From assembly GCF_003667315.2 (NCBI RefSeq), contig NZ_RCTZ02000005.1:62001-126000 (forward strand): a DNA stretch of 64,000 bases, read 5' to 3'. Positions 38,051 to 47,371 of this stretch are shown here, one piece after another. The notes under the pieces are model-generated. The model was not told where the DNA came from, searched no databases, and was given only the letters and a program-made list of their open reading frames with translations. The stretch is from Tropicibacter alexandrii (GTDB lineage: Bacteria; Pseudomonadota; Alphaproteobacteria; Rhodobacterales; Rhodobacteraceae). Both the position numbers and the translations under genes were made by a program. Positions within the stretch are counted from its first letter, which is position 1, and every line of letters begins with the position of its first letter.

Positions 38051-38784
38051 CCCAGCATCGCTTCTTGATCCGGGTCGACCTGCGCGCGTAGAAACGCCAG
38101 ATCGGCCTCTGACATCGCCTTCGGCGTCGCCGGGCGCGGATCGATTGCTGGCGCGAATTTCGACCCGAGCCGCTTGTGGACGGGGCGATATTCCTGTGCG
38201 AGGCCAGTCACTTGCAGCCTGTCATGCACATCTTGCAGGAACGCTTCGGGGCGGGCGATCACGTCCTCCATCCGGCAGAAGACCAGCGTGCAGCCGCGAT
38301 TGAAGAACCCCAATAGCGCCGCCAGCTTGGCGCGGCGCAGCGCATACAGGTTCTCAAACGGCAGGCCGGTCAGCGGGTGGCGGTCGTGTTGCAAGGGTTG
38401 TCCCGCGCCACCCAGTTCTGCCACCTGCGGGAAGTAGCGCGGGCGGTCCGCGACCGTGGCCCATTCTGCGCGAATGAAGTCCGAAAATTCAAGGGCTTGC
38501 ATCTGAGGCGGGCAATGCCACGGCTTGGCATGCATCGACAGGCTCCACGCGCGGGCATCGCGCACGCAAGCCACGATCGCAACATGTTCGGGGATGGCCG
38601 TCATATGGGGAAAGCCGTGTTTCCAGCCCAATTCCTCCATCGGGCGCAGAGGGGAATTGCGGCCCAGCAGGCGCTTGACGTAATTCGTGCCCGACGACCG
38701 CTCGCCAAACACCTGATAGCGTGTGGGCGGCACGGGGCCGGGCACGACTTGCCAGCCAATTTCGCGAAAATCCTGCCCGATCAT
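38035..38784 (-). CDS. Sulfotransferase-like P-loop protein
   Basis: 249 residues. The phosphate loop is QVFGERSSGTNYVKRLL (about 24-40), and VACVRDARAWSLSMH is the second nucleotide site. The general plan is that of sulfotransferases, but the loop is atypical (ERSSGT), so it may act on another nucleotide donor. The acceptor is unknown. Its start is 107 bases from the divergent glycosyltransferase, a likely surface-glycan partner. Confidence 0.7.
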   Translation of the reverse strand: MIGQDFREIGWQVVPGPVPPTRYQVFGERSSGTNYVKRLLGRNSPLRPMEELGWKHGFPHMTAIPEHVAIVACVRDARAWSLSMHAKPWHCPPQMQALEFSDFIRAEWATVADRPRYFPQVAELGGAGQPLQHDRHPLTGLPFENLYALRRAKLAALLGFFNRGCTLVFCRMEDVIARPEAFLQDVHDRLQVTGLAQEYRPVHKRLGSKFAPAIDPRPATPKAMSEADLAFLRAQVDPDQEAMLGYGDA

Positions 38785-38890
38785 GCCCGTAACCCTCTTT
38801 TCATCTGATCTTAGGGCGCATCGCCTGAAAATGCGATTCACCTTGGCGCCGCTTGACGGTATCCTGCATGGAAAAAGAGGGGCAGAGCAG

Positions 38891-39766
38891 ATGCAGACCG
38901 TGGCCGCCGCGCTGACGATGGTGCGTGATGACGCGTTTTTCCTGAAGGCATGGCTGCGTCATTACGGCGACATGCTGGGGCGCGAGAATTGCTACGTGGT
39001 CAACCACGGGCGCGGGGCCGAGGTCGCCAAGCTTGCCGAGGGCTGCAACATCATCGGCATTCCCGGCGACCCGCATCCGAACTTCGACATGAAACGCTGG
39101 CGGATGCTGAACAATATCGTTCAGGGGCTGCGTTGCTACTACAACCACGTCATCGTCGGCGATGTCGATGAACTGGTGGTGGTCGATCCGGAGAGGGGCT
39201 TGACCCTGCTCGACTATCTTGCCCAGACCAAGCCCAAGCGCATCCTGACGCCGCTGGGGCTGGAGGTGATCCACCGCATCGATATCGAGGACCAGGAGAT
39301 CACCGATACCATCATCGGACCGCGCCGCCATGTTCGCCTTGCGCCGCATTATTCCAAGCCCTGCATCGTCAGCCACGGCGCCAAGATCGCGCGGGGCGGT
39401 CATTTCACCCAGTTCGACAAGCTGATCGCGCCCGATGATCTGTACCTGTTTCACCTGAAATTCTGCGACTTCCGCAACTATGTCGAGGTGATGAACGCCC
39501 GCAATCGCGTGACCGAGGAAATCGGCACCGGCATACAGGACACCGCCATCGGGCGGCACTGGTTCGCAGCGGCGCGCGGCGAGGACCGCGCGGTGTTCGA
39601 GGCCTTTGCCGATCTGGAGATGCAGGAGGAGTTCGAGTTGGGTTGGGTGCGCAAGCGCATGGCGCGCAGCTTTGGCCCGCGGGGGGAAACCGGGTTCTTT
39701 GAATTCAAGCGACCGGACTATCCGGGCCAGTATCGGCTGCCGGATCGGTTCATCGGCGCGATTTAG
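38891..39766 (+). CDS. Glycosyltransferase family 2 (PF13704-type)
   Basis: 291 residues. ALTMVRDDAFFLKAWLRHYG is the start of the Glyco_tranf_2_4 domain, and the metal motif is VGDVDELVVVD (DxD within GDVDE). HFTQFDKLIAPDDLYLFHLKF follows. No membrane segment, so cytoplasmic. It probably adds sugars to surface polysaccharide or a glycolipid. ATG 38891 chosen; an in-frame ATG at 38831 is also possible. Confidence 0.78.
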   Translation: MQTVAAALTMVRDDAFFLKAWLRHYGDMLGRENCYVVNHGRGAEVAKLAEGCNIIGIPGDPHPNFDMKRWRMLNNIVQGLRCYYNHVIVGDVDELVVVDPERGLTLLDYLAQTKPKRILTPLGLEVIHRIDIEDQEITDTIIGPRRHVRLAPHYSKPCIVSHGAKIARGGHFTQFDKLIAPDDLYLFHLKFCDFRNYVEVMNARNRVTEEIGTGIQDTAIGRHWFAAARGEDRAVFEAFADLEMQEEFELGWVRKRMARSFGPRGETGFFEFKRPDYPGQYRLPDRFIGAI

Positions 39767-40299
39767 CGGCCCTGCGACGAGACGAAGGTTACCTTGCCGA
39801 AATCGACATTCGGCAGGACCTCTTCGACGGTGGCGCTGGCCTGCATCATCAGCCCGCGCGAATTGTCGTCGAGCATGCCCATGCCGGTCTGCCAGACGCT
39901 TGCGGGCGTGTAGACAAGGATCATCGCCCCAAGCGCGCCTAGCAGGATGCCACCGGAATTGCGCTTTTTCCCGCCGGATTTCAGCAGGTAGCGGGCCAAG
40001 TGCAGGGCCAGCATCACGCCGGTGATCCCCATGAAGGCGGCGAGGCCCGAGAACACCCAGGAATGGTATTCGACGGGCAGGTTGCCTTGCTGCAACGACG
40101 ACTCGATCATCTCGCGGTTGTTGGCGATGGTGATCGTCAGATAGGCCCAGCCGAACCCCATGAGCGCCGAGGCCACCGGGCGCTGGCGTGTGTGATCGAC
40201 GCGATTGGCGCCATCCCCCCAACGGTAGTAGGCCGGGTCGACAACCTTAACTCTCTGGCGAAAGTCGGCATGGGAAAGTTTTCGAAACGTGCGTTGCAT
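39763..40299 (-). CDS. Membrane protein of unknown function
   Basis: 178 residues with three hydrophobic segments (ALMGFGWAYLTITIA; WVFSGLAAFMGITGVMLALHLA; GGILLGALGAMILVYTP) and a basic loop (KSGGKKRN). The C-terminal tail is extracytoplasmic by charge and ends FGKVTFVSSQGR. I do not recognise it. The ATG 40299 has no clear ribosome-binding site. It overlaps the glycosyltransferase by 4 bases at the 3' ends. Confidence 0.6.
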   Translation of the reverse strand: MQRTFRKLSHADFRQRVKVVDPAYYRWGDGANRVDHTRQRPVASALMGFGWAYLTITIANNREMIESSLQQGNLPVEYHSWVFSGLAAFMGITGVMLALHLARYLLKSGGKKRNSGGILLGALGAMILVYTPASVWQTGMGMLDDNSRGLMMQASATVEEVLPNVDFGKVTFVSSQGR

Positions 40300-40540
40300 G
40301 AGTTCATTTCTAGATAGGGATTTGGGCCAAACGGCGACGGAATCTGGCGAGATCGCCACATTCCGGCTCTCGAATGCTTATGATTTTAACCTTTTTGGAT
40401 AGGCCGCCCGGCCGATGGGGCAGGCGGGCGGTCCATCCAGAGAGGTGACGCAGGGTCACCCAGCCATGCGGCGACGGACCGCTCGCTGCGATGCGAATCG
40501 GTGGTGGCTGTCTGTGATCCAGATCACAGGCTGCGTCCGA

Positions 40541-41911
40541 TCACCGGATCGCGTCCAGGATGCGGGCCCAGCTGCGGATGCCCTTGTGAAAGCTTTCCAC
40601 ATCGTATTTCTCGTTGGGCGAATGGATCTGGTCGTCATCCTTGGCCCAGCCGACCAGCATCGTGTCCATGCCGAGGATCGACTTGAAGTACCCCGCCACG
40701 GGGATCGACCCGCCGCAGCCGGTGAACGCCGCCTCATGGCCCCATTCCGCGCCAAGCGCCGCGCGCGCCTGTTCAAAGGCAGGGTGGTCGGTCGCCATCT
40801 GGCTGGCCGGAGAGGCGCCGTGTTCGACATAGCTGACCTTGATGTCGTCGGGCAGTTGCGCCTCGACCCATGCGCGGAAATTCTTGCGGATCGCGTGCGG
40901 GTCTTGGCTCCCAACCAGACGGAAGGATACCTTGGCCGAGGCCTGCGACGGCAGCACCGTTTTGAACCCGTCGCCGGTATAGCCGCCGATGATGCCGTTG
41001 ATCTCGGCGGTGGGCTGCGACCAGAGCATCTCCAGCGGGGTGCGACCCTGTTCTCCGGCAGGCGTCGACAGGCCCACATCGCCAAGGAAGCTGCCATGGT
41101 CGAAGTTCAGCGCCTGCCATTGCGCGGCGATATCCTCGGGCAGGTCCGGCACGCCGTCATAGAAATGCGGAATCTGGATGCGGCCCGTGTCGTCGAACAG
41201 GTTGCCGAGGATGCGCGTCAGCACCCGCGCCGGGTTGATCGCCGCGCCGCCATACATGCCGGAATGCAGGTCCTTGTCCGGGCCGGTCAGGATGATCTCC
41301 TCGCCGCACAGGCCCCGAAGCTGCGTCATGATCGCAGGCACGCGCGATTCGAACAGGCCGGTGTCGCAGATCAGCGCGATATCGGCCTTCAACTCGTCCT
41401 TGTTGGCCTCGAGGAAGGGCACCAGTGAGGGCGAGCCGCTTTCCTCTTCGCCCTCGAAGAAGAAGGTGATGCGGCAGGGTAGGGTGCCATGCACCTCTTT
41501 CCACGCGCGGCAGGCCTCGACAAAGGTCATCAGTTGGCCTTTGTCATCCGACGATCCGCGTCCGCGGATGACCTTGCCCTTGGCGGTGTCCTCGATGGCC
41601 GGGTCGAACGGGTCGCGGTCCCACAGGGTCAACGGATCGACCGGCTGCACATCATAATGCCCGTAGAACAGGATATGCGGACCGTCGCCCGGCACATGCC
41701 CCACCACCATCGGGTGTTTCGGCGTCTTGCGCTTTTCCGCCTCGATCCCGAGCGCGTTCAGATCGGCGACCAGCCAATCGGCGGCGCGGTCGCATTCGGC
41801 GGCATAAGCCGGATCGGTGGAAATCGACGGAATGCGCAGCAATTCCAACAGCCGCTCGATCGCGGCGGGCAGGCCTGCATCGATGCGGGCCAGCGTGGCG
41901 TCCAGTGTCAT
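40541..41911 (-). CDS. M20/M25/M40-type dipeptidase
   Basis: 456 residues, CNDP-like. Metal and catalytic motifs are ILFYGHYDVQP (His, Asp), GRGSSDDKGQ, FFFEGEEESGSPS (Glu pair), DTGLF and HSPNEKYDV. A dimerisation lid domain lies between. It cleaves dipeptides in the cytoplasm with two zinc or manganese ions. Monocistronic; about 240 bases without a gene lie before the membrane gene at 40299. Confidence 0.92.
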   Translation of the reverse strand: MTLDATLARIDAGLPAAIERLLELLRIPSISTDPAYAAECDRAADWLVADLNALGIEAEKRKTPKHPMVVGHVPGDGPHILFYGHYDVQPVDPLTLWDRDPFDPAIEDTAKGKVIRGRGSSDDKGQLMTFVEACRAWKEVHGTLPCRITFFFEGEEESGSPSLVPFLEANKDELKADIALICDTGLFESRVPAIMTQLRGLCGEEIILTGPDKDLHSGMYGGAAINPARVLTRILGNLFDDTGRIQIPHFYDGVPDLPEDIAAQWQALNFDHGSFLGDVGLSTPAGEQGRTPLEMLWSQPTAEINGIIGGYTGDGFKTVLPSQASAKVSFRLVGSQDPHAIRKNFRAWVEAQLPDDIKVSYVEHGASPASQMATDHPAFEQARAALGAEWGHEAAFTGCGGSIPVAGYFKSILGMDTMLVGWAKDDDQIHSPNEKYDVESFHKGIRSWARILDAIR

Positions 41912-41974
41912 GAGTAGCCCCCTCAGACGAAGTTCACGGGAACCCTAGCAGAGAGGTCGGGACTGTCCAGACGA

Positions 41975-42307
41975 TCAGGCGGTGACGGCGATCAGGCCGA
42001 GCAGCACCATGCCGGCCCCCAATGCCTGTCGAACGCCAAGCCCCTCGCCGATCCATGCGGCATAGGCCAGAACCAGAATGGTTTCGGCTGCGACGATCAG
42101 AACGTAGACCATGGACAGGTCGATGCGGCGCATCAGGACGATCTCGGCAAGGAATGCAGCGGCGAATCCGAGGACCGCCAGAAAGATGCCGATATGCAAG
42201 TGGCCGGAAGAGGTGGCCTTCATCCCGACTGTCATGATCGCGTAACCGATGGCGGTGGCGAGGATCAGGGCCGGGGCCACCAATGGGGCGGGCAGGGTGG
42301 AATACAT
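41975..42307 (-). CDS. SMR/EmrE-like four-helix membrane protein
   Basis: 110 residues and four helices, the size of small multidrug resistance proteins. Helix 1 (ALILATAIGYAIMTVGMK) aligns with EmrE helix 1, but Thr sits where the proton-coupling Glu14 should be. A Glu is in helix 3 (AAETILVLAYAAW) instead. It may therefore not be a drug/proton antiporter but a transporter subunit or a different SMR type. It is divergent from hemA. Confidence 0.72.
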   Translation of the reverse strand: MYSTLPAPLVAPALILATAIGYAIMTVGMKATSSGHLHIGIFLAVLGFAAAFLAEIVLMRRIDLSMVYVLIVAAETILVLAYAAWIGEGLGVRQALGAGMVLLGLIAVTA

Positions 42308-42684
42308 GGGGATACCGAAATGAGGAATGGCAATGCTGGAAATATGCCCGCCTTACGTGTGTTTGGGCAGTACGGTATTCCTACGATGTATCGACTTTTC
42401 GATAGGTGATACGGGTCACACCCGCGCGGCGGACCGCATGTTAGGGATTCGCTCGCCTGTTTCCGATAGTGTCCGGGGCGGGCGCCCACGGGGCGGGGTG
42501 CGACGAAAATAGGAATGCATCACAGTAATCTTTTGCGCTAGATCAAGTCGCGACGCATGGTCCGGTTCTAAACAGTGGACAACTTCGCCCTCGGGCTATA
42601 GTTATTCACAAAATTGAATGCGGACTTGCACCGCTCGGGGGGCTGCTTTTGGAAGGGGCCCGAAAGACAAGAAGGAGGAGCCCG
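42308..42684. other. Intergenic region upstream of hemA
   Basis: About 377 bases between the divergent SMR-like gene and hemA, with no supported gene. It holds an FNR-type dyad at 42532-42545, a possible -10 box (TTCTAAAC, about 42565-42572) and a ribosome-binding site AAGGAGGAG before the GTG start. The left half has no clear structure. Confidence 0.6.
42532..42545 (+). promoter_or_regulatory. FNR/CRP-family binding site upstream of hemA
   Basis: TTGCG-CTAG-ATCAA: the right half is a perfect FNR half-site, the left half has two mismatches to TTGAT, and the spacing is exactly 4. Its centre is about 41 bases before a start predicted from the -10-like TTCTAAAC, the class II activator position. 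hemA is oxygen-controlled through FnrL in Rhodobacter. Confidence 0.5.
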
Positions 42685-43914
42685 GTGGACTACACCGCGA
42701 AACTCGACGAAGCCCTGAACCGTCTCCATGAGGAAGGCCGCTATCGGACCTTCATCGATATCGAGCGCAAGAAGGGCCAGTTCCCGCACGCGGTCTGGAC
42801 CAAACCCGATGGCTCCGAACAGCCGATCACCGTCTGGTGTGGCAACGACTACCTTGGCATGGGGCAGCACCCGGTCGTGCTGGCCGCCATGCACGAGGCG
42901 ATCGACGCCACCGGCGCGGGCTCGGGCGGCACGCGCAACATTTCCGGCACCACCGTCTATCACAAGGCGCTGGAGGCTGAGTTGGCCGATCTGCACGGCA
43001 AGGAGGCGGCGCTGCTGTTCACCTCGGCCTATGTCGCCAACGACGCGACGCTGTCGACTCTGCCGAAGCTCTTCCCCGGCCTCATCATCTATTCCGATGC
43101 GCTGAACCATGCCTCCATGATCGAGGGCGTGCGCCGCAATGGCGGGGCCAAGCGCATCTTCAAGCATAACGATGTGGCCGATCTACGCGCCAAGCTGGAG
43201 GCGGATGACCCTGCCGCGCCGAAACTCATTGCTTTTGAATCGGTCTATTCGATGGACGGCGATTTCGGCCCGATCAAGGAAATCTGCGATCTGGCCGACG
43301 AATTCGGCGCGCTCACCTATATCGACGAGGTGCACGCGGTGGGCATGTACGGCCCGCGCGGCGCGGGCGTGTGCGAACGCGACCGGCTGATGCACCGCAT
43401 CGACATCATCAACGGCACGCTGGCGAAGGCCTATGGCGTGATGGGCGGCTACATCGCCGCCTCGGCAAAAATGTGTGATGCCGTGCGCTCTTACGCGCCG
43501 GGCTTCATCTTCTCGACCTCGCTGTCGCCGGCTTTGGCGGCGGGTGCGCAGGCGTCGGTGGCCTTCCTGAAGACGTCCGAGGGGCAAAAGCTGCGCGACC
43601 TGCATCAGGAACGGGCAAAGATCCTGAAGACCCGGCTCAAGGGGATGGGCCTGCCGATCATCGATCATGGCAGCCATATCGTGCCCGTGATCGTCGGCGA
43701 TCCGGTCCACACGAAGAAGCTGTCGGACATGCTGCTGGAAGGGTTTGGCATCTACGTGCAGCCGATCAACTTCCCCACCGTGCCCCGCGGGACAGAGCGT
43801 TTGCGCTTCACCCCGTCGCCGGTGCATGGCCCCAGCGAGATGGACACGCTGATCCGCGGCATGGATCAACTCTGGAGCCACTGTGCGCTGAATCGTGCCG
43901 AACTGGCGGGCTAA
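42685..43914 (+). CDS. hemA: 5-Aminolevulinate synthase
   Basis: 409 residues from GTG 42685, with AAGGAGGAG upstream. The sequence is very close to Rhodobacter HemA along its length; the PLP lysine is Lys 248 in [13 protein letters not shown], the same position as in the R. capsulatus enzyme. It condenses glycine with succinyl-CoA, the C4 route of alphaproteobacteria. An upstream FNR-like site suggests oxygen control. Product use is by hemB at 22 kb. Confidence 0.97.
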   Translation: MDYTAKLDEALNRLHEEGRYRTFIDIERKKGQFPHAVWTKPDGSEQPITVWCGNDYLGMGQHPVVLAAMHEAIDATGAGSGGTRNISGTTVYHKALEAELADLHGKEAALLFTSAYVANDATLSTLPKLFPGLIIYSDALNHASMIEGVRRNGGAKRIFKHNDVADLRAKLEADDPAAPKLIAFESVYSMDGDFGPIKEICDLADEFGALTYIDEVHAVGMYGPRGAGVCERDRLMHRIDIINGTLAKAYGVMGGYIAASAKMCDAVRSYAPGFIFSTSLSPALAAGAQASVAFLKTSEGQKLRDLHQERAKILKTRLKGMGLPIIDHGSHIVPVIVGDPVHTKKLSDMLLEGFGIYVQPINFPTVPRGTERLRFTPSPVHGPSEMDTLIRGMDQLWSHCALNRAELAG

Positions 43915-43966
43915 ACCCTGTAATTGCTGTCGAATCCCTTGCCTTGTGCTAAGCTACCATCAATAA

Positions 43967-43994
43967 CCGGGCCACACGAATCGTGAGGGCCCGG
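43967..43994. terminator. Hairpin between hemA and rodZ-like gene
   Basis: CCGGGCC pairs with GGCCCGG, and CACGA with TCGTG inside it, with a small AG bulge. It may end the hemA transcript or lie in the rodZ leader. No T-tract follows. Confidence 0.5.
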
Positions 43995-44037
43995 AGCACC
44001 GGGCAGGCACGGGGATAGGGCAAATGGGGCAGACCGC

Positions 44038-45693
44038 ATGATCGGGCGTATCACCCAGGATCAGCATGAGGGCACTGATGCCACGCATCAGGAGGATGAA
44101 TTCGCCCTGAAGCTGGGCGATGTCATGCGCGGCGAACGCGCCACCCTCGGGAAATCCCTGCTCGACGTGCAGCGCGAATTGCGCATCAAGGCCAGCTACA
44201 TCTCTGCCATTGAGAATTGCGATCCCGGCGCCTTCGACACGCCGGGCTTCATCGCCGGTTACGTCCGCTCCTATGCGCGCTATCTTGGCATGGACCCGGA
44301 TGAGGCGTTTGGCGCGTTCTGCAAGGAAAGCGGGTTTTCCGTCGCCCATGGCATGTCTCAGGACGCATCGGTCGTGCGCAAGCCAACGCGCCGGGCCGAG
44401 GTCGATCCGGCCCGTCCGCGCAACCCGCTCTCTGACCCGAAACTGCCCTTTGCCCCGAAATCCGACAGTTTCCTGTCGCGGATCGAACCGGGTGCCGTGG
44501 GCTCGTCGCTGGTGCTGATCGCCCTGATTGCGGGCATCGGCTATGGTGGCTGGTCGGTTCTGAAGGAAATCCAGCGCGTGCAGGTCACCCCGGTCGACCA
44601 GACGCCGGTTGTGCTGTCGCAGCTTGACCCGCTTGACGCCGCCACCGCGCCGCGCGACGACACAGCCGAGGCTGAACAGACCGCGGGCCTGTTCACACCG
44701 CCCTCGTCCGAGGCATTCGACCGCCTTTACCGCCCGCAGGCGCTGGACGTGCCCGTGCTGGTGGCGCGCGATGCGCCGATTTCGACGTTGGACCCGGACA
44801 GCGTGGGTGTTTTCCGAGGCAGCGCGGGCTTGCCGCGCGTGCAGGACAGCAGCCGCGACCCGGTCGCGCTGGCCCAGACCCTGTCCGGCGGTGCTGCCGT
44901 TCCGCAATCGGGCGTGTCGCTGATTGCCGCGCGAGCCGCTTGGGTCGAGGTCAAGGATCAGGACGGGCAGGTCATCCTCAGCCGCAATCTCGCCCCCGGC
45001 GACGTTGTCGAGGTGCCGCGCAACGCGCAGGCGCCGCGCATGGTCGTGGGCGAGGCGGGTGCCTTGTATTTCAACGTGGCGGGCACAGTCTATGGCCCGG
45101 CGGGCAAGGCGGGTTTCCCGGTCTCCGACATTCCGCTCGATGCCAAGTCGCTGACCGCGCGCTACACACCCGCAGAGGCTGGCACCGACACCGACCTGCT
45201 CACCGTGATGGTGGCGCAGGGTCTGTCGGGGCCTGCACAGGCCGCGCCGGTGGCCGGTGCGCCGTCCGCCCCGGTGCAACTGGCCGATGTCGCCGACGCG
45301 CCGCAGCCACAGACCGGGCCGGGCGCGCCCAAGGTCTTTGCCGATGCGCGCCCCGGTGTGACGGTCGTGGCTGTCGCCGAAACTTGGGTCGAGGTGACCG
45401 CGCCTTCGGGCAAGAAGCTGTTGGCGCAGGTGCTTCAGGCGGGCGACACCTATCACGTCCCGCAGACCGACCAGCCGCCGGTGATCTTTTCCGGCAATGC
45501 GGGCGGGGTCTATTTCGCGGTGAACGGCAAGACCTTCGGCCCCTATGGCCCGTCGGGCCAGTTCGGGCGCAATCTGGCGCTGTCGGCGGATGCCGTTACG
45601 CAAAAGATGCAAGTCGCGGACCTGACCCGGAACACGCAACTGGCCAAGGTCGTCGCCGAGCTGAACCTCAAGGCGGAAACACCGGGGCAATAA
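44038..45693 (+). CDS. RodZ-like protein with tandem DUF4115 domains
   Basis: 551 residues. An N-terminal HTH_25 domain (about 22-92, LGDVMRGERATLGKSLLDVQ start), one transmembrane helix at about 154-174, then a disordered Pro/Ala/Asp-rich periplasmic region. Two DUF4115-type domains follow: 293-372 (RAAWVEVKDQDGQVILSRNL; ALYFNVAGTVYGPAG) and 441-521 (AETWVEVTAPSGKKLLAQVL; VYFAVNGKTFGPYGP). RodZ binds MreB and shapes the cell wall; one C-terminal domain is usual, two are odd. ispG lies downstream. Confidence 0.82.
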   Translation: MIGRITQDQHEGTDATHQEDEFALKLGDVMRGERATLGKSLLDVQRELRIKASYISAIENCDPGAFDTPGFIAGYVRSYARYLGMDPDEAFGAFCKESGFSVAHGMSQDASVVRKPTRRAEVDPARPRNPLSDPKLPFAPKSDSFLSRIEPGAVGSSLVLIALIAGIGYGGWSVLKEIQRVQVTPVDQTPVVLSQLDPLDAATAPRDDTAEAEQTAGLFTPPSSEAFDRLYRPQALDVPVLVARDAPISTLDPDSVGVFRGSAGLPRVQDSSRDPVALAQTLSGGAAVPQSGVSLIAARAAWVEVKDQDGQVILSRNLAPGDVVEVPRNAQAPRMVVGEAGALYFNVAGTVYGPAGKAGFPVSDIPLDAKSLTARYTPAEAGTDTDLLTVMVAQGLSGPAQAAPVAGAPSAPVQLADVADAPQPQTGPGAPKVFADARPGVTVVAVAETWVEVTAPSGKKLLAQVLQAGDTYHVPQTDQPPVIFSGNAGGVYFAVNGKTFGPYGPSGQFGRNLALSADAVTQKMQVADLTRNTQLAKVVAELNLKAETPGQ

Positions 45694-45722
45694 GCCGTGA
45701 CAATTCGGTGAAACACGGCATG

Positions 45723-45748
45723 GCCCGGGTGGATAATGCCGCCCGGGC
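45723..45748. terminator. Hairpin between rodZ-like gene and ispG
   Basis: GCCCGGGTGG (45723-45732) pairs with CCGCCCGGGC (45739-45748), with one G-T pair. No T-tract, so it may be an attenuator or a stability hairpin within one transcript. Confidence 0.45.
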
Positions 45749-45786
45749 GTATTACGTCTCGGGTAAGCTGTGAAAGGAAGGGCACG

Positions 45787-46914
45787 ATGAGCCTCAACCA
45801 TGTCCGCCCCTGGCGCAACATCTACCGCCGCAAATCCCGCCAGATCATGGTGGGCAATGTGCCGGTCGGGGGCGATGCACCGATCTCGGTCCAGACGATG
45901 ACCAACACCGTCACCACCGATATCAAGGCGACCATCGCGCAGGTTCAGGCCGCCGCAGAGGCGGGGGCCGATATCGTGCGCGTGTCGGTGCCGGATCAGG
46001 ATTCGGCCCGTGCGCTGAAAGAGATCGTGCGCGAAAGCCCGGTGCCGATCGTCGCCGACATCCACTTCCACTACAAACGCGGGATCGAGGCCGCCGAGGC
46101 AGGCGCTGCCTGCCTACGCATCAATCCGGGCAATATCGGCTCCGAGGATCGCGTGCGCGAGGTCATCAAGGCCGCGCGCGACCACGGTTGCTCGATCCGG
46201 ATCGGGGTGAATGCCGGATCGCTGGAAAAGCACCTTCTGGAAAAATACGGCGAGCCGTGCCCCGAAGCGATGGTCGAAAGCGGCCTGCATCACATCAAGC
46301 TTCTGGAAGACAACGACTTTCACGAATTCAAGATCAGCGTCAAGGCGTCTGACGTGTTCCTGTCGGCCGCCGCCTATCAGGCGCTGGCCGATGCGACCGA
46401 CAAGCCGATCCATCTTGGCATCACCGAGGCGGGTGGGCTGACCTCGGGCACGATCAAGTCGGCCATCGGTCTTGGCAACCTGCTGTGGATGGGCATCGGC
46501 GATACGATCCGCGTGTCGCTGTCGGCGGACCCTGTGCAAGAGGTCAAGGTCGGCTACGAGATCCTGAAATCGCTCGGTCTGCGCCATCGCGGCGTGAACA
46601 TCATCTCTTGCCCCAGCTGCGCGCGTCAAGGCTTTGACGTGATCAAGACGGTCGAGGCCTTGGAGGCGCGGCTGGAACATATCAAGACGCCGATGAGCCT
46701 GTCGATCATCGGCTGCGTGGTGAACGGGCCCGGCGAGGCGCTGATGACCGATGTCGGGTTCACCGGCGGCGGCAATGGTGCGGGCATGGTCTATCTGGCG
46801 GGCAAGCAAAGCCACAAGCTGTCGAATGCCGAGATGGTGGATCACATCGTCGAACAGGTCGAGAAGAAGGCCGCCGAGATCGAAGCCGCCGAGGCCAGCG
46901 CCGCGGCAGAGTAG
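45787..46914 (+). CDS. ispG: 4-Hydroxy-3-methylbut-2-enyl diphosphate synthase
   Basis: 375 residues from ATG 45787, with AAAGGAAG upstream. TIM barrel, then the [4Fe-4S] domain with Cys 275 and Cys 278 (CPSC), Cys 310 ([11 protein letters not shown]) and Glu 317, as in E. coli IspG. It converts MEcPP to HMBPP in the MEP isoprenoid pathway. In E. coli rodZ lies next to ispG; the same order here supports the RodZ call. Confidence 0.97.
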   Translation: MSLNHVRPWRNIYRRKSRQIMVGNVPVGGDAPISVQTMTNTVTTDIKATIAQVQAAAEAGADIVRVSVPDQDSARALKEIVRESPVPIVADIHFHYKRGIEAAEAGAACLRINPGNIGSEDRVREVIKAARDHGCSIRIGVNAGSLEKHLLEKYGEPCPEAMVESGLHHIKLLEDNDFHEFKISVKASDVFLSAAAYQALADATDKPIHLGITEAGGLTSGTIKSAIGLGNLLWMGIGDTIRVSLSADPVQEVKVGYEILKSLGLRHRGVNIISCPSCARQGFDVIKTVEALEARLEHIKTPMSLSIIGCVVNGPGEALMTDVGFTGGGNGAGMVYLAGKQSHKLSNAEMVDHIVEQVEKKAAEIEAAEASAAAE

Positions 46915-46918
46915 GGCG

Positions 46919-46961
46919 CAAGGCGCTTCGAAGCGCCTTGTAAATTTCCTTCAAGAAATTT
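46919..46961. repeat. TTCGAA-centred palindrome plus AT-rich hairpin
   Basis: A perfect 22-base palindrome (46919-46940, half CAAGGCGCTTC) is identical to one in the array at 63318-63339. It is followed by AAATTTC-CTTCAA-GAAATTT. They fill the 52-base gap between the convergent ispG and thioredoxin-like genes, so they are probably a two-way terminator. Confidence 0.75.
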
Positions 46962-46966
46962 GGGTG

Positions 46967-47371
46967 CTACCGGGTCAGGTATCGTTCCAGCACGAAGCTC
47001 GGCATCTGGCCGCGGATCAGCCGGTCGGGCATGACGTAGGATGGCAGCAGGTCCAGTGACAGCCGCTCCATCAGCGCAGCATTGGCGGGGCTTTGTGTGT
47101 TCAGGATTTGGACGCCGACCCCAAGCGCTTTCGAAAGCGCTTGCAACTCTGCCTCGGCGTGACCGCACAGGTCACAATCGGGATGGGTGAACATCGCAAT
47201 GGCCTGACCCTCCGTGAACAAGACAGGCTCTCGCGCGATCCTTGCCAGATCGTCGGCCTTCTCCTGCGCGTAGGGGTCCGGCGGCGGCACGAGCGCCCGC
47301 AGGCGCTCGCGCAGGCTGTCTGCCCCGGCGAGGAGGGGCAGACAGCACAGGATCAGCGCAAGGCGGATCAA
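46967..47371 (-). CDS. Thioredoxin-fold periplasmic protein (CxxC)
   Basis: 134 residues. A short signal-like start (MIRLALILCCLPLLAGA), then AMFTHPDCDLCGHAEAEL with CDLC at the place of a thioredoxin active site, then LLPSYVMPDRLI with Pro in the cis-Pro region. It is probably a small disulfide or metal-binding protein. It overlaps the DsbA-like gene by ATGA, so the two are one operon. Confidence 0.7.
   Translation of the reverse strand: MIRLALILCCLPLLAGADSLRERLRALVPPPDPYAQEKADDLARIAREPVLFTEGQAIAMFTHPDCDLCGHAEAELQALSKALGVGVQILNTQSPANAALMERLSLDLLPSYVMPDRLIRGQMPSFVLERYLTR

Noticed and set aside
43960-46071. 703-residue open frame opposite the rodZ-like gene and start of ispG
   Set aside because: Spans two real genes in antisense and has His/Arg-rich composition typical of GC-rich shadows.
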